Made by a program: the position numbers and the translations under genes. 64,000 nt of DNA from Bacteroidaceae bacterium (lineage in GTDB: Bacteria > Bacteroidota > Bacteroidia > Bacteroidales > Bacteroidaceae): positions 1 to 64,000 of the forward strand of contig JAFROT010000048.1 of assembly GCA_017429525.1 (NCBI GenBank), written 5' to 3'. Below, one piece after another: positions 51,601 to 60,455 of this stretch (positions are counted from its first letter, which is position 1; each line of letters starts with the position of its first letter). A model generated the notes under the pieces. It did no database searches. It was given only the letters and a program-made list of their open reading frames with translations, and was not told the origin of the DNA.

Positions 51601-54141
51601 CTAATACGGCGAGATATTGTTCAGCTCTCCAATCTTGCCTTCTACGACGGGAGTGGTGAAGAGCGCCTGGAGGTCGTCGATGCTGACGTTGGCGGTCGGC
51701 GCGAAGTCGCGGGAACGCATATACTGGAGCACGCTGCGATAGAACGCCTCGCCCTCGGGGTAGACGGCTGCACGGTCTAAGTCGGCCATGACCACGAGCA
51801 GCTTACCCCTGCCCACGGCGAACTCAAAGACGAGCCCGAGCTTGTGGTTGCGCTCGATGTTGTCGATCACCTGCACGATGGGGCGGTAGGCGGCGGCCGT
51901 GTTGTCCAACATCATGGGGTGACTGTTCTTGACGACGGCCCACCACTGCCAGTTGGTGTGTTCCTCGGTGGGGAACTCGCGCAGCAGGGGGTGCTGCGGG
52001 TTGCACAGGATGCCAAGCGTGCCGGGCGAGACGGTGCGCTTGTTGTTCTCGGCCACGGTCTTGAACATACGATAGTTCCAATAGTCGGTCTGAAAGAGTC
52101 CGCCCACGCAGAGGTCGGTGCTGTCGGGCATGAGCAGCACGCGCTTACCTTGCTGCAGCAGGCGCCGGACGTCGTCGGTCAGTTGGCGGGCGATGACGAC
52201 TTTGCGCTTTAGGCGGTCCAGGTCGTCGCGCACGGGATAGACCCAGAGGTCGTAGGTGTTGAGGTAGTCGGTGCCGTCGATAGCCAGCGTCAGTTGCACT
52301 TGTGTGGGTTCGGTGTAGACCGAGAGGTCGCAGTCGATCACGGCCGCGTCGATGAGGCCTTCGCCGTCGGGCAGAAAAGCTGTGCCGCCGTGCTGGCCGG
52401 CGCGCCAGCGGAGCGTCTTGCCGCGCAGGCTCTCGCCGCTGTAGTTGGCAATTTGTATCTTGGCACGCAGGTGCTCGTCGTTGGAGAAGCAGTACTTGTC
52501 GGCCACGAGCAGGGGCACAACGGGCGCGCACCACTGTCGCCACTGCTTCTCGGTGCAGAGTCCCTTGGTGGCCATGAAGGCGTCGAGGATGCCGACGTAG
52601 GCCGAGCCTTGTCCGGGATAGTCCTGGAGGTCGAGCAGCTGGAAACCTGCCATGTTGGGGGTGCGCAGGTCCATCTCGATGTCCTGCTTGTAGAGGCGCA
52701 GCGACCATTGCCCGCTGGCGCGGTGGAAGGCGTCGGCCTGGTCGAGCATGCCGGCCTGCTGGAGGCGCTGGCGGAAGGTTTCGAGGTTGCAGGGGGTGAG
52801 CACGCCGGTGTACTTCTGGATCTCGGCATAGTCGGGATAGGTCTGGAACTGGGCCGTCTCATGGGAGATGACGGGCACGGTGCTCAGCGAGCAGCCTTGC
52901 TCGAAGTTCATGCTGGCGTTGGGGTGGAAATGGTTGATCATGCCGCCGTCCTCGGCATCGGCAAACGAGAAGGAGCCGCGTGTGTGGGTGCCGTAGCGCC
53001 CCCATCCCTCGGCGCCGACGCGGCAGGTGGTGAAGTAGTCCATGCCGGGCTTGACGCCCTCGTAGCCGAGGTAGTAGTTGGAGCCGAAGGTGTAGAGCTT
53101 GTCGGGCGCTATGCGGCGGAAGTCGGTCACGAAGGCTGCCATCTGACTGACGTCGCCCCAGAGTTCGTTGCCGAGGGCAAACATGCGGAAGGAGGGGTGG
53201 TGGCCGTAGGTGCGCAGAATGAGCTCGCCCTCCTTGTGGAGGAAGGTCATCAACGTAGAGTCCTTAGCGTCGAAGTTGCCCCAGAAGGGCAGCTCAGGCT
53301 GCAGGATGATGCCAAGCTCGTCGGCGGCGACGAAAGCGGCTTCGGGTGGGCACCACGAGTGGAAACGGATGTGGTTGAGGCCGTAGGAATCGCACGTGCT
53401 GAGGTAGCGATGCCAGGAGTCGACGTCCATGGGCACATGCCCCGTCAACGGCCATACGCAGGCGTCGTGCTTGCCGCGTAGGAAGAGGCGATGGCCGTTG
53501 GCGTAAAAGTGGTGGCCTTCGATGTGGAAGTTGCGGAAGTTGGGGTGGATGTGGGTCGTGGGTGCCGGCTGGGGCAGCTGCGTCGTGAGGCAGATGTCGC
53601 CGATGATGCCGTTCCAATTGGTCTGCGTGTCCTCGGTGTAGGCATGGCTGTTGGCATAGAGTTGTGTGGGCACGCCGCTGGCGTTGTCGACCATGATGGC
53701 GAGCTGATGACGGCCGGGGGTGAGCAGGCGGGAGAGGTTGTAGAGCTGCGGCGTCGAGATGTTGTTGGCGGAGCCTGCGCGGCGCCCGTCGACGTAGACT
53801 TCAGAGGGCTTGGTGCGCTCCAGCTTCAGGTAGATGGTCTTGCCGCGCCAGTCGCGGGGTATCTCGACGGTGCGGCGGTACCATGCGCGTCCCTTGTAGG
53901 AATAGAGTCGCGAGAGATGGGAGGTCTCGCCCCGCCACTTGAGCGGGTCGCCCTTGCGGTTGGTGTCGGTGGTGCCGGGCAGCGCCACGGTCTCGCTCAT
54001 CGGGGCGTCGGGGCGCAGGTTGCCTTGGCGGTCGAGGGCGAACTGCCATGTCCCGCTCAGGTCGATGCGCGGCTGTGGCAGCGCCATGCTGCTGATGCAG
54101 AGCAGCGCCAGCAGGATGAAGGATGTGCGTAGCTTGCTCAT
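51601..54141 (-). CDS. GH2-family glycoside hydrolase
   Basis: An 846-residue secreted GH2-type protein with a signal peptide (to about residue 22). An N-terminal sugar-binding jelly roll (IDLSGTWQFALD, GRAWYRRTVEIP) is followed by an immunoglobulin-like domain and a TIM barrel (about 210-560). FALGNELWGD near 324 gives the acid/base Glu, and PVISHETAQFQTYPD near 427 the probable nucleophile Glu. C-terminal beta domains complete it. Sugar specificity (beta-galactoside or related) cannot be read from the sequence. It lies with GH127 and GH36, suggesting arabinose- and galactose-containing side chains as targets. Confidence 0.85.
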   Translation of the reverse strand: MSKLRTSFILLALLCISSMALPQPRIDLSGTWQFALDRQGNLRPDAPMSETVALPGTTDTNRKGDPLKWRGETSHLSRLYSYKGRAWYRRTVEIPRDWRGKTIYLKLERTKPSEVYVDGRRAGSANNISTPQLYNLSRLLTPGRHQLAIMVDNASGVPTQLYANSHAYTEDTQTNWNGIIGDICLTTQLPQPAPTTHIHPNFRNFHIEGHHFYANGHRLFLRGKHDACVWPLTGHVPMDVDSWHRYLSTCDSYGLNHIRFHSWCPPEAAFVAADELGIILQPELPFWGNFDAKDSTLMTFLHKEGELILRTYGHHPSFRMFALGNELWGDVSQMAAFVTDFRRIAPDKLYTFGSNYYLGYEGVKPGMDYFTTCRVGAEGWGRYGTHTRGSFSFADAEDGGMINHFHPNASMNFEQGCSLSTVPVISHETAQFQTYPDYAEIQKYTGVLTPCNLETFRQRLQQAGMLDQADAFHRASGQWSLRLYKQDIEMDLRTPNMAGFQLLDLQDYPGQGSAYVGILDAFMATKGLCTEKQWRQWCAPVVPLLVADKYCFSNDEHLRAKIQIANYSGESLRGKTLRWRAGQHGGTAFLPDGEGLIDAAVIDCDLSVYTEPTQVQLTLAIDGTDYLNTYDLWVYPVRDDLDRLKRKVVIARQLTDDVRRLLQQGKRVLLMPDSTDLCVGGLFQTDYWNYRMFKTVAENNKRTVSPGTLGILCNPQHPLLREFPTEEHTNWQWWAVVKNSHPMMLDNTAAAYRPIVQVIDNIERNHKLGLVFEFAVGRGKLLVVMADLDRAAVYPEGEAFYRSVLQYMRSRDFAPTANVSIDDLQALFTTPVVEGKIGELNNISPY

Positions 54142-54256
54142 TCGTGAATGAGTTATTTTATAGCGATTATATCATTGCCTAATGGAGTGAAACGACATGA
54201 AGGACAATGGAACTTGCATTTGAGGGAGCTCGGATGTCTCCTGCTTGATGCGCTGC

Positions 54257-57157
54257 TCACTTGGCGGCGTCGCGCAGCTGTCGCTCGGCCCGCTCAATCA
54301 TGTCGGCGGTGCCGGAACCGTCGCTGACGTACTTGACGACCATCTCGGCATAGTCGATGGCCTCGCGCAGCTTGGGCGACGGAGCCTGCTGTTGGCGCGC
54401 CTTGGCCAGCAGGGGCAGCAGGGCGTCGAGGTCCTCGAGTTCGGGCAGGTTGCCGGGGCGCATGGTGTTGAGGGCCGCGTTGAGCTCAGTGGTCATGGCG
54501 TCGAGGGCTTCCTGCGAATGGCTACGCTCGGCATCGTCGAAGAGGGCACGGGCGCGGTCGAACTGCTCCATCAGGCGGGCGTAGCCGTGCTTGGCCCAGG
54601 GGGCGTACTCGGGCACCTTCACGGTCAGCTGGTTCCACGCGTTCTGCGCGTCGCGACGGCTGCGGGCCAGCTGCATGGCTTCCTTCAGACGTGTGTCGTC
54701 GACGTCGGCGCCACCTTCGCCCTCGGCGACGGCCGCTACGGGCGTGCCGGGCAGGCGTAGGCGGAAGTAGTGGGTGACGTGGCGGTCGGCATCGTAGTCG
54801 GGAAGCCATTTTCCATCTACCATTTTCCATTTACCATTTACCTTTTCTCCCAGTCCATTGTCTGTATTCAATGGTCCATTGTCCATTGCTATCGTCGCTT
54901 GCTCCCATGTCTTGATGCCTTCGGCGGCCATCACGAGGGGGCCGTGCATGAGGGCGGCGCACCATGCGGGCTCGAAGCGCGTGCGAGGCTCGTTCTTGCC
55001 CGTTGCGGCGACTTCCATCTTGTCGGGGCCGAAGTCGAGGTGATCGGCGAAGGGCATGACGACCTCGATGCGGTCGGTGGCCGACCAGCGGCGCAGGGGG
55101 AGGGTGACGTAGCTGGAGGGCTGATAGTGGGTGGCTACGCTTTGTCCGTTGACGCGAATGTCGAAGCCCTCGGTGGCCCAGTAGGGCACGCGCAGCTTGA
55201 CGGCGAACGGCTTCTTGGCCTTGGCGAAGCGGATGACGGAGCGCTCGGCGGGCCACTCGCACTCCTGCTGGATCGTGGCTTTCTTGGCCTCCCACTCAGC
55301 GGTCGTGGGCAGGTAGAGGGCTACCCAGAGCGTGTCGGCGCCCACGAAATAGGCGGCTTCCTGGTACTTGACGTGGTTCTCGACGCCGGTGCCGCCGCAG
55401 CAGGTCGACTGCGGAGTCTCGTTGCCCCAGGGCTTGGAGGCGTCGAGGCCGACGGCGTACTGGTAGAGCACGGCGTAGTGACGGGGATTGAGCGAGCCGA
55501 TGATCTGGTTGTAGAGCACGCGCTCGTAGTAGTCCATATAGCTGGCGTCGTTGGGGCGGAAGCAGTTGAGGTCCTTGGTCAACTTGGCCAGGTTGTAGGC
55601 GCAGCACGTCTCGTTGAGCGTGGGCTCAGGGTAGGTGGAGCGGTCGCGCCAGTCGGTGCCAACGTTGGTGCACATGGAGAGGATCTGCGTATAGGGCTGT
55701 CGGAACATCTCGCCGTTGCCTACGCCGCCCATGGCGTAGCGGTAGCGCCCCTGGATCATGGTCCAGAAGTTCTGCGCGAGGTTGTAGTAGTAGGGGTTGG
55801 CATTGCCTCGGTAGGCGCGCAGGGCTCCCGTGACCATGGGGATATGCTGGTTGGCGTGGCGCGTGCGGATGGCGTCGACGTTCTTGGAGAGGGGCGTGAA
55901 GAAGGCAGGGCTGTCGAAGTAGGTGGCGGCCTCGAGCAGATGGGCGCGCTCGTCCTTGTCGCGCACCATCTCGGAGAGGCGTGCCAGCGACTCGGCCATG
56001 CCGCCTACCTCGCCGGCGATATACATGTTCCACATTTCGAAGCGATTGCCGGGACGCTGGCGGCGCTCCTCCTGCGAGCCCTGCTCCTGGACGAAGGTGC
56101 GGTAGTGGAGGCGGTTCCAGACCCACAGGCCCATGTCCTTGGCGATGAGGAGTGCCTTGCGGGCGATGGCCTTGTCGTCGATGTAGTTGGCGATGTCAAT
56201 GAGTCCGGCCAACTGCTTGTGGACGCTATAGTAGGGCGCCCAGACCCACTGCTCGTTGTTGTAGGCGCGGTACATCTCGATGAGCACGCAATGCTGGGCG
56301 GGGATGGCGTTGAGGTAGCCGTAGCCGTAGTGGGCATAGTCCTGCTTGTAGCGGTCGAAGTCGGCCCACGTGCCTTTCAGCTGGCGCAGCTCGTCTTCGG
56401 GAGCGAGGTCGCGCGCCTCGCGATAGCGCCCCAGGGCCTTGTCGTAGACGAAGGTCCGCTCCTGGCAGGCGCGCAGCTCGTCGACCATCACGCGCAGATT
56501 CTCCTTCAGGCGCTGGCGCTTGGCCTGATCGGTGCAGGAGGCGTATGCCATGGCCATGGCGCTCATGTAGTGGCCGCTGCCGTGCCCTTTGAGCTTCGTC
56601 GTCGGCGAGTCCCATCCGTCGGCCTCGGGGTAGCCGTCGGTGGGCAGACCGTAGGTGTCGCGATAGTTGTAGAGCTGTTGGCGCACGTCGAGCGAGAGCA
56701 GTTGGTCGACATCCATGTCGCGGTTGTGGGTGAGGCGGTTCTGGCCGTTGATGCTGACGCGGTTCAGGGGGAGCGGCTCGGCAACGGGCTTGTTGGAGGG
56801 CGTGGCGTAAGGAGTGCTGACGACGCTGATGTGGGCGGTGACGGGATAGCCCATCGTGGTCGTGTTGTCGCCCGTGACGTAGCCACGGACATCGTAGGCG
56901 GTGCCTGCGGGCGTCTGCTTGGCGTCGGCCTGGGCCTGCTCGGTGGCGGGGGCGGCGTTCGTCCAGCGCACGCCGCGCAGCTCGCTAGTGCCGTCGGCGT
57001 AAGTGACCTTCAGCTGGAACGGCAGCCGCGGAGCGGTGCCCTCGGGGGTGGTGACGACGACGGGATCGACAGACTTGATTTCCTTGTAGATGAGTTGTGC
57101 ATCGGTGGCTGTGGCAGTGGCCGATGCGAGCAGCAAAAAGGCAATGAATCGCTTCAT
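54257..57157 (-). CDS. GH127 family protein, probable beta-L-arabinofuranosidase
   Basis: A 966-residue secreted protein with a signal peptide and an N-terminal Ig-like domain (VVTTPEGTAPRLPFQLKVTY). The (alpha/alpha)6 barrel carries NETCCAYNLAKLT near residue 515 and STCCGGTGVENH near 589; in characterised GH127 enzymes the corresponding Glu and Cys residues bind zinc and one Cys is the nucleophile. A C-terminal helical domain follows. Residues about 757-784 (NGKWKMVDGKW) are encoded by a 7-bp-period repeat array absent from the family pattern, which usually has a short linker there. It is divergent from the GH36 gene. Confidence 0.9.
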   Translation of the reverse strand: MKRFIAFLLLASATATATDAQLIYKEIKSVDPVVVTTPEGTAPRLPFQLKVTYADGTSELRGVRWTNAAPATEQAQADAKQTPAGTAYDVRGYVTGDNTTTMGYPVTAHISVVSTPYATPSNKPVAEPLPLNRVSINGQNRLTHNRDMDVDQLLSLDVRQQLYNYRDTYGLPTDGYPEADGWDSPTTKLKGHGSGHYMSAMAMAYASCTDQAKRQRLKENLRVMVDELRACQERTFVYDKALGRYREARDLAPEDELRQLKGTWADFDRYKQDYAHYGYGYLNAIPAQHCVLIEMYRAYNNEQWVWAPYYSVHKQLAGLIDIANYIDDKAIARKALLIAKDMGLWVWNRLHYRTFVQEQGSQEERRQRPGNRFEMWNMYIAGEVGGMAESLARLSEMVRDKDERAHLLEAATYFDSPAFFTPLSKNVDAIRTRHANQHIPMVTGALRAYRGNANPYYYNLAQNFWTMIQGRYRYAMGGVGNGEMFRQPYTQILSMCTNVGTDWRDRSTYPEPTLNETCCAYNLAKLTKDLNCFRPNDASYMDYYERVLYNQIIGSLNPRHYAVLYQYAVGLDASKPWGNETPQSTCCGGTGVENHVKYQEAAYFVGADTLWVALYLPTTAEWEAKKATIQQECEWPAERSVIRFAKAKKPFAVKLRVPYWATEGFDIRVNGQSVATHYQPSSYVTLPLRRWSATDRIEVVMPFADHLDFGPDKMEVAATGKNEPRTRFEPAWCAALMHGPLVMAAEGIKTWEQATIAMDNGPLNTDNGLGEKVNGKWKMVDGKWLPDYDADRHVTHYFRLRLPGTPVAAVAEGEGGADVDDTRLKEAMQLARSRRDAQNAWNQLTVKVPEYAPWAKHGYARLMEQFDRARALFDDAERSHSQEALDAMTTELNAALNTMRPGNLPELEDLDALLPLLAKARQQQAPSPKLREAIDYAEMVVKYVSDGSGTADMIERAERQLRDAAK
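54810..54887. repeat. Heptamer array inside the GH127 coding region
   Basis: On the + strand ACCATTT, TCCATTT, TCCATCT and TCCATTG heptamers follow each other, the same family as the intergenic AATGGAA/AATGGAC arrays. Three heptamers equal 21 bp, so the array keeps the frame and adds a low-complexity Asn/Gly/Lys/Trp-rich segment to the protein. Confidence 0.8.
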
Positions 57158-57186
57158 AATTGTGTGAGTTTCTTAACAATTTGTTG

Positions 57187-57220
57187 CAAAGATAGTGCTT
57201 TCGTCCGAACTTTTATCAAA
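57187..57220 (-). promoter_or_regulatory. Promoter of the GH127 gene
   Basis: On the - strand TTTG (57217-57220) and TATCTTTG (57187-57194) are 22 bp apart, followed 30 bp later by the GH127 start. It abuts the divergent GH36 promoter. Confidence 0.65.
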
Positions 57221-57224
57221 AAAG

Positions 57225-57256
57225 TTGAGGAAAATGACGAAAAAGCTGTAACTTTG
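57225..57256 (+). promoter_or_regulatory. Promoter of the GH36 gene
   Basis: TTG (57225-57227) and TAACTTTG (57249-57256) are 21 bp apart, 48 bp before the GH36 ATG. The two divergent -33 regions nearly touch, so one regulator could govern both. Confidence 0.6.
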
Positions 57257-57304
57257 TCGGCGAAAGCTATCACTTCACATAACCCTAAAGCAAATTCAAA
57301 ACCT

Positions 57305-59461
57305 ATGAAACGAATCCTGTTTGCAGTCCTGGCCCTCGGCTTGACGCTGACGGCACAGGCCAAAGACATCTTCGTCAACACGCCGAAGACTACCCTCATG
57401 CTGACGGCCAATGACGGTCAGACGCCCCGCATTCATTATTATGGATCGCGCATCACGCCTGCGCAGGGGCATGAGATCATCGATGCGATGAGCCTCAACT
57501 ACGACGCCTATCCAGCTTTCGGGCGCGAGAGCTACGACGAGACGGCGCTCAGCGTGACGCACGCCGACGGCAACATGACGACCGAGCTCGCCATCACCGG
57601 CACGCGCACGGAGGGTGACCTGACCATTATCTCGATGAAGGACAAGAAATATGACTTCTACGTCGACCTTTACTATCGTGCCAACGACAAGAGCGATGTC
57701 ATCGAGACGTGGACGGTGCTGCGCAACGGCGAGAAGAAGGCCGTGCGCCTGGAGCAGTACGCCAGCGGCGTGATGACTTTTCGCCAGGAGGGTGCCTGGC
57801 TGACGCATTTCCATGGCACTTGGGCTGCCGAGGGACAGATGACTGAGGAGCCGCTGACGCAGGGGCTGAAGACCATCGTCAGTCACGACGGCGTCCGTGC
57901 TGGCATGAACGATCGCGCCGAGGTGATGATCTCGCTCGACGGCAAGCCGCAGGAAAACAGCGGACGCGTCGTGGGCGCTGCGCTCTGCTGGACGGGCAAC
58001 TACAAGCTGCGCCTGGAGACGCGTGGCAAGTACCGCCACACGCTCGTCGCCGGCATCGACGACCTGCATACCACCTACACGCTCAAGCCCGGCGAGTCGT
58101 TCCAGACGCCTGAGTTGGCGATGACCTACAGCACCGAGGGCAAGGGCGGCGTCAGCCGTGCCTTCCACCGTTGGGGCCGCGAGGGCAAGCTGCACAACGG
58201 CAAGGGTCTGCGCGAGATCCTGCTCAACTCCTGGGAGGGCGTCTACATGAACGTCAACCAGGAAGTGTGCGAACAGATGATGGACGGCATCCGCGAGCTG
58301 GGCGGCGAGCTCTTCGTCGTCGACGACGGTTGGTTCGGCCGTAAGTACCGCCGCACCAACGACTCGCAGGGCCTTGGTGACTGGCAGACTGACCTCGAGA
58401 AGCTGCCGGGCGGCGTGCCGGCCCTGCTGAAGGCTGCCGAGGACCGCGGCCTGAAGTTCGGAATATGGATTGAGCCCGAGATGACCAATTCCAAGAGCGA
58501 GCTCTACGAGAAGCACCCCGACTGGGTCGTGGCGCATCCCACGCGCGAGCTGGCCAAGGGACGCGGCGGCACGCAGCTCGTGCTGGATATGTCCAACCCA
58601 AAGGTGCAGGACTTCGTCGTGGGGATCGTCGACGACCTCGTCAAGGAGAACCCGCACCTCCACTATATCAAATGGGATTGTAACATGTCGATGAACAACT
58701 TCGGTAGTTCCTACCTGAGCGGCGACCGTCAGAGCCACCTCATCGTTGACTTCCACCGTGGCCTGCGCAGCGCTCTCGAGCGCATCCGCAAGGCTCATCC
58801 TGACCTCGTCATCCAGCTCTGTGCCAGCGGCGGCGGACGCGTCAACTGGGGCTTCATGCCTTACTTCGACGAGTTCTGGTGCTCTGACAACACCGATGCC
58901 CAGCAGCGCCTGTTCATCCAGTGGGGCACCAGCCATTTCTTCCCGACGATGGCCATGGCGCAGCACGTCAGCGCATCGCCCAACCACCAGACGGGGCGCG
59001 TCATTCCGCTCAAGTTCCGTTTTGACGTGGCTATGACAGGGCGCCTTGGCATGGAGATGAAGCCCAGCGACCTCAACGACCGCGAGTGTGAGTATGCCAA
59101 GAAGGCCGTGGCGTTCTACAAGGAGATCCGTCCTATCGTCCAGCTCGGCGATCAGTACCGCCTCCTCTCGCCCTACGAGGGCAACGGCTTCTGCAGCGAG
59201 ATGTTCGTCAGCGAGGACAAGAGCGAGGCCGTATTCTTCTGCTACAAGTTCGAGAACTATGCCGACCTACATACACCCCGCTGGCACATGGCGGGCCTCG
59301 ACCCCGACGCTACCTACCGCCTTACGGAGTTTGAGCCCTCCGAGCGGGCCCGCTATTTCGACGGCAAGACTTTCAGCGGCCGCTTCCTCATGGAGACGGG
59401 CCTCGACGCCTACCTCAGCCGCCAGTTCAGCAGCCGCGTCATCAGGCTGAAGAGAGAATGA
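57305..59461 (+). CDS. GH36 alpha-galactosidase
   Basis: A 718-residue secreted GH36 enzyme with a signal peptide (to TAQA). A large N-terminal beta-sandwich precedes the barrel. HYIKWDCNMSMNN near residue 458 carries the nucleophile Asp, and WCSDNTDAQQR near 528 the acid/base Asp; VDDGWFGRKY and GIWIEPEM are further landmarks. It releases alpha-galactose from oligosaccharides such as galactomannan or raffinose-type sugars. The start at 57305 follows its promoter and gives the signal peptide; the open frame upstream to 54770 is an artefact antisense to GH127. Confidence 0.94.
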   Translation: MKRILFAVLALGLTLTAQAKDIFVNTPKTTLMLTANDGQTPRIHYYGSRITPAQGHEIIDAMSLNYDAYPAFGRESYDETALSVTHADGNMTTELAITGTRTEGDLTIISMKDKKYDFYVDLYYRANDKSDVIETWTVLRNGEKKAVRLEQYASGVMTFRQEGAWLTHFHGTWAAEGQMTEEPLTQGLKTIVSHDGVRAGMNDRAEVMISLDGKPQENSGRVVGAALCWTGNYKLRLETRGKYRHTLVAGIDDLHTTYTLKPGESFQTPELAMTYSTEGKGGVSRAFHRWGREGKLHNGKGLREILLNSWEGVYMNVNQEVCEQMMDGIRELGGELFVVDDGWFGRKYRRTNDSQGLGDWQTDLEKLPGGVPALLKAAEDRGLKFGIWIEPEMTNSKSELYEKHPDWVVAHPTRELAKGRGGTQLVLDMSNPKVQDFVVGIVDDLVKENPHLHYIKWDCNMSMNNFGSSYLSGDRQSHLIVDFHRGLRSALERIRKAHPDLVIQLCASGGGRVNWGFMPYFDEFWCSDNTDAQQRLFIQWGTSHFFPTMAMAQHVSASPNHQTGRVIPLKFRFDVAMTGRLGMEMKPSDLNDRECEYAKKAVAFYKEIRPIVQLGDQYRLLSPYEGNGFCSEMFVSEDKSEAVFFCYKFENYADLHTPRWHMAGLDPDATYRLTEFEPSERARYFDGKTFSGRFLMETGLDAYLSRQFSSRVIRLKRE

Positions 59462-59486
59462 GGTGGGAGAGAGAAAAGTGAAGACT

Positions 59487-59575
59487 GATAAGTGAAAAGC
59501 GAGAAACAAGAGTTTCCTGCAAGTTGTGGTATGCAGGCCTTGCAGGAAACTCTTGTTTCTCGCTTTTCACTTATC
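59487..59575. repeat. Hairpin with a perfect 37-bp stem
   Basis: Arms 59487-59523 and 59539-59575 are perfectly complementary over 37 bp around a 15-base loop. The outer part is AAGTGAA/AAGCGAG heptamers. It lies 26 bp after the GH36 stop and 25 bp before the putative enhancer sites of hsp20, so it probably isolates the two units as a terminator. Confidence 0.9.
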
Positions 59576-59599
59576 TGCTTTCTTTGTCAGTAAAATGGA

Positions 59600-59630
59600 C
59601 AAATTGTCGCTAATGTAGACAAAATGTCAC
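59600..59630 (+). promoter_or_regulatory. Tandem dyads, likely enhancer-binding-protein sites
   Basis: GACAAATTGTC (59600-59610) and GACAAAATGTC (59620-59630) have centres exactly 20 bp apart, two helical turns. They lie 35-65 bp upstream of the -24 element, as expected for activator sites of sigma-54 promoters. The activator is not in the window. Confidence 0.7.
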
Positions 59631-59664
59631 TGGTAATGAGTCGATTATGCGTGTCAATGCACGT

Positions 59665-59680
59665 TGGCACACCTCTTGCA
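59665..59680 (+). promoter_or_regulatory. Sigma-54 promoter of hsp20
   Basis: TGGCACACCTCTTGCA matches the -24/-12 consensus TGGCAC-N5-TTGCA exactly. Transcription would begin near 59692, leaving a ~97-nt leader before the hsp20 ATG. No TAnnTTTG element was found nearer the gene. Confidence 0.85.
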
Positions 59681-59788
59681 TAATAATGGGTGACACCGCA
59701 AGCGAGACGCAGACAGACAACGGAAGCGGACGCCGAGGCGATCAAAAACAAGAAAGTCTAACCATTAAACTAATAGGAGGTTTTAATC

Positions 59789-60211
59789 ATGTTACCAGTT
59801 ATGTTCAAAAACAGTTGGTTTCCTACAGTATTCGATGATTTCTTCAACAATGATTTCGTAACAACGCAGCGTACGGCACCGGCCGTCAACGTCAAGGTCG
59901 ATGAGAACGCTTACACCATGGAGGTCGCTGCTCCTGGCCTGAAGAAAGAGTTCTGCCGCATCAGCATCAACGACGAAGGCAGCCTGAACGTAGCCATCGA
60001 GAACAAGTTCGAGCACAAGGAAGAGGACAAGAAGGAGCACTATCTGCGTCGTGAGTTCTCCTACACCAACTACCAGCAGGCCTACACGCTGCCTGACGAC
60101 GTCGACAAGAATGGCATCTCGGCCAAGGTCGAGGACGGCGTTCTGACCATCGTACTGCCGAAGATGAAGAAGGAAGAAGTCAAGGTCTCGCGTCATATCG
60201 AGATTGCCTAA
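59789..60211 (+). CDS. Small heat-shock protein, Hsp20/alpha-crystallin family
   Basis: A 140-residue small heat-shock protein that holds unfolded proteins in the cytoplasm. The alpha-crystallin domain runs about 28-130 (APAVNVKVDENAYTMEVAAPGL, FCRISINDEG, GISAKVEDGVLTIVLPK with the G-V-L/I-T-I-x-L/V hallmark). FPTVFDDFFNNDF at the N terminus is typical. A strong AGGAGG ribosome-binding site precedes the ATG. It is a monocistronic unit with a sigma-54 promoter, putative enhancer sites and a terminator, implying activation by a specific enhancer-binding protein instead of only heat-shock sigma control. Confidence 0.95.
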   Translation: MLPVMFKNSWFPTVFDDFFNNDFVTTQRTAPAVNVKVDENAYTMEVAAPGLKKEFCRISINDEGSLNVAIENKFEHKEEDKKEHYLRREFSYTNYQQAYTLPDDVDKNGISAKVEDGVLTIVLPKMKKEEVKVSRHIEIA

Positions 60212-60286
60212 TAGGCAACACTTGCTCGATTTCCCCGCAACGCCCACAGGGCATTCAGCGAGATAACCTTACTCCTTAAATCAGCC

Positions 60287-60328
60287 GAAGAGGATGTGCC
60301 TAATCACAGGCGCATCCTCTTCTTTTTG
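60287..60328 (+). terminator. Intrinsic terminator of hsp20
   Basis: GAAGAGGATGTGCCT pairs with AGGCGCATCCTCTTC (one mismatch) around a short loop, followed by TTTTTG. It lies 75 bp after the hsp20 stop. Confidence 0.92.
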
Positions 60329-60455
60329 TTCAGGCAATGAAATCAATGATATGCCAGTTGACCCGCAAACAGCGGAAAGTCTTGTTTTGTGCCAACTGCG
60401 ATATTATTGTCACAATATAATATTACCTATTTTTTACTTTCCACTCTTTCGCTTT

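Noticed and set aside
54770-57304. Open frame extending the GH36 gene 2.5 kb upstream to give 1563 codons
   Set aside because: It runs antisense through the GH127 gene, which has strong family motifs. The GH36 promoter, ATG and signal peptide at 57305 mark the real start.
57296-58987. 563-codon antisense frame under GH36
   Set aside because: No recognisable domain; the GH36 active-site motifs are on the + strand.
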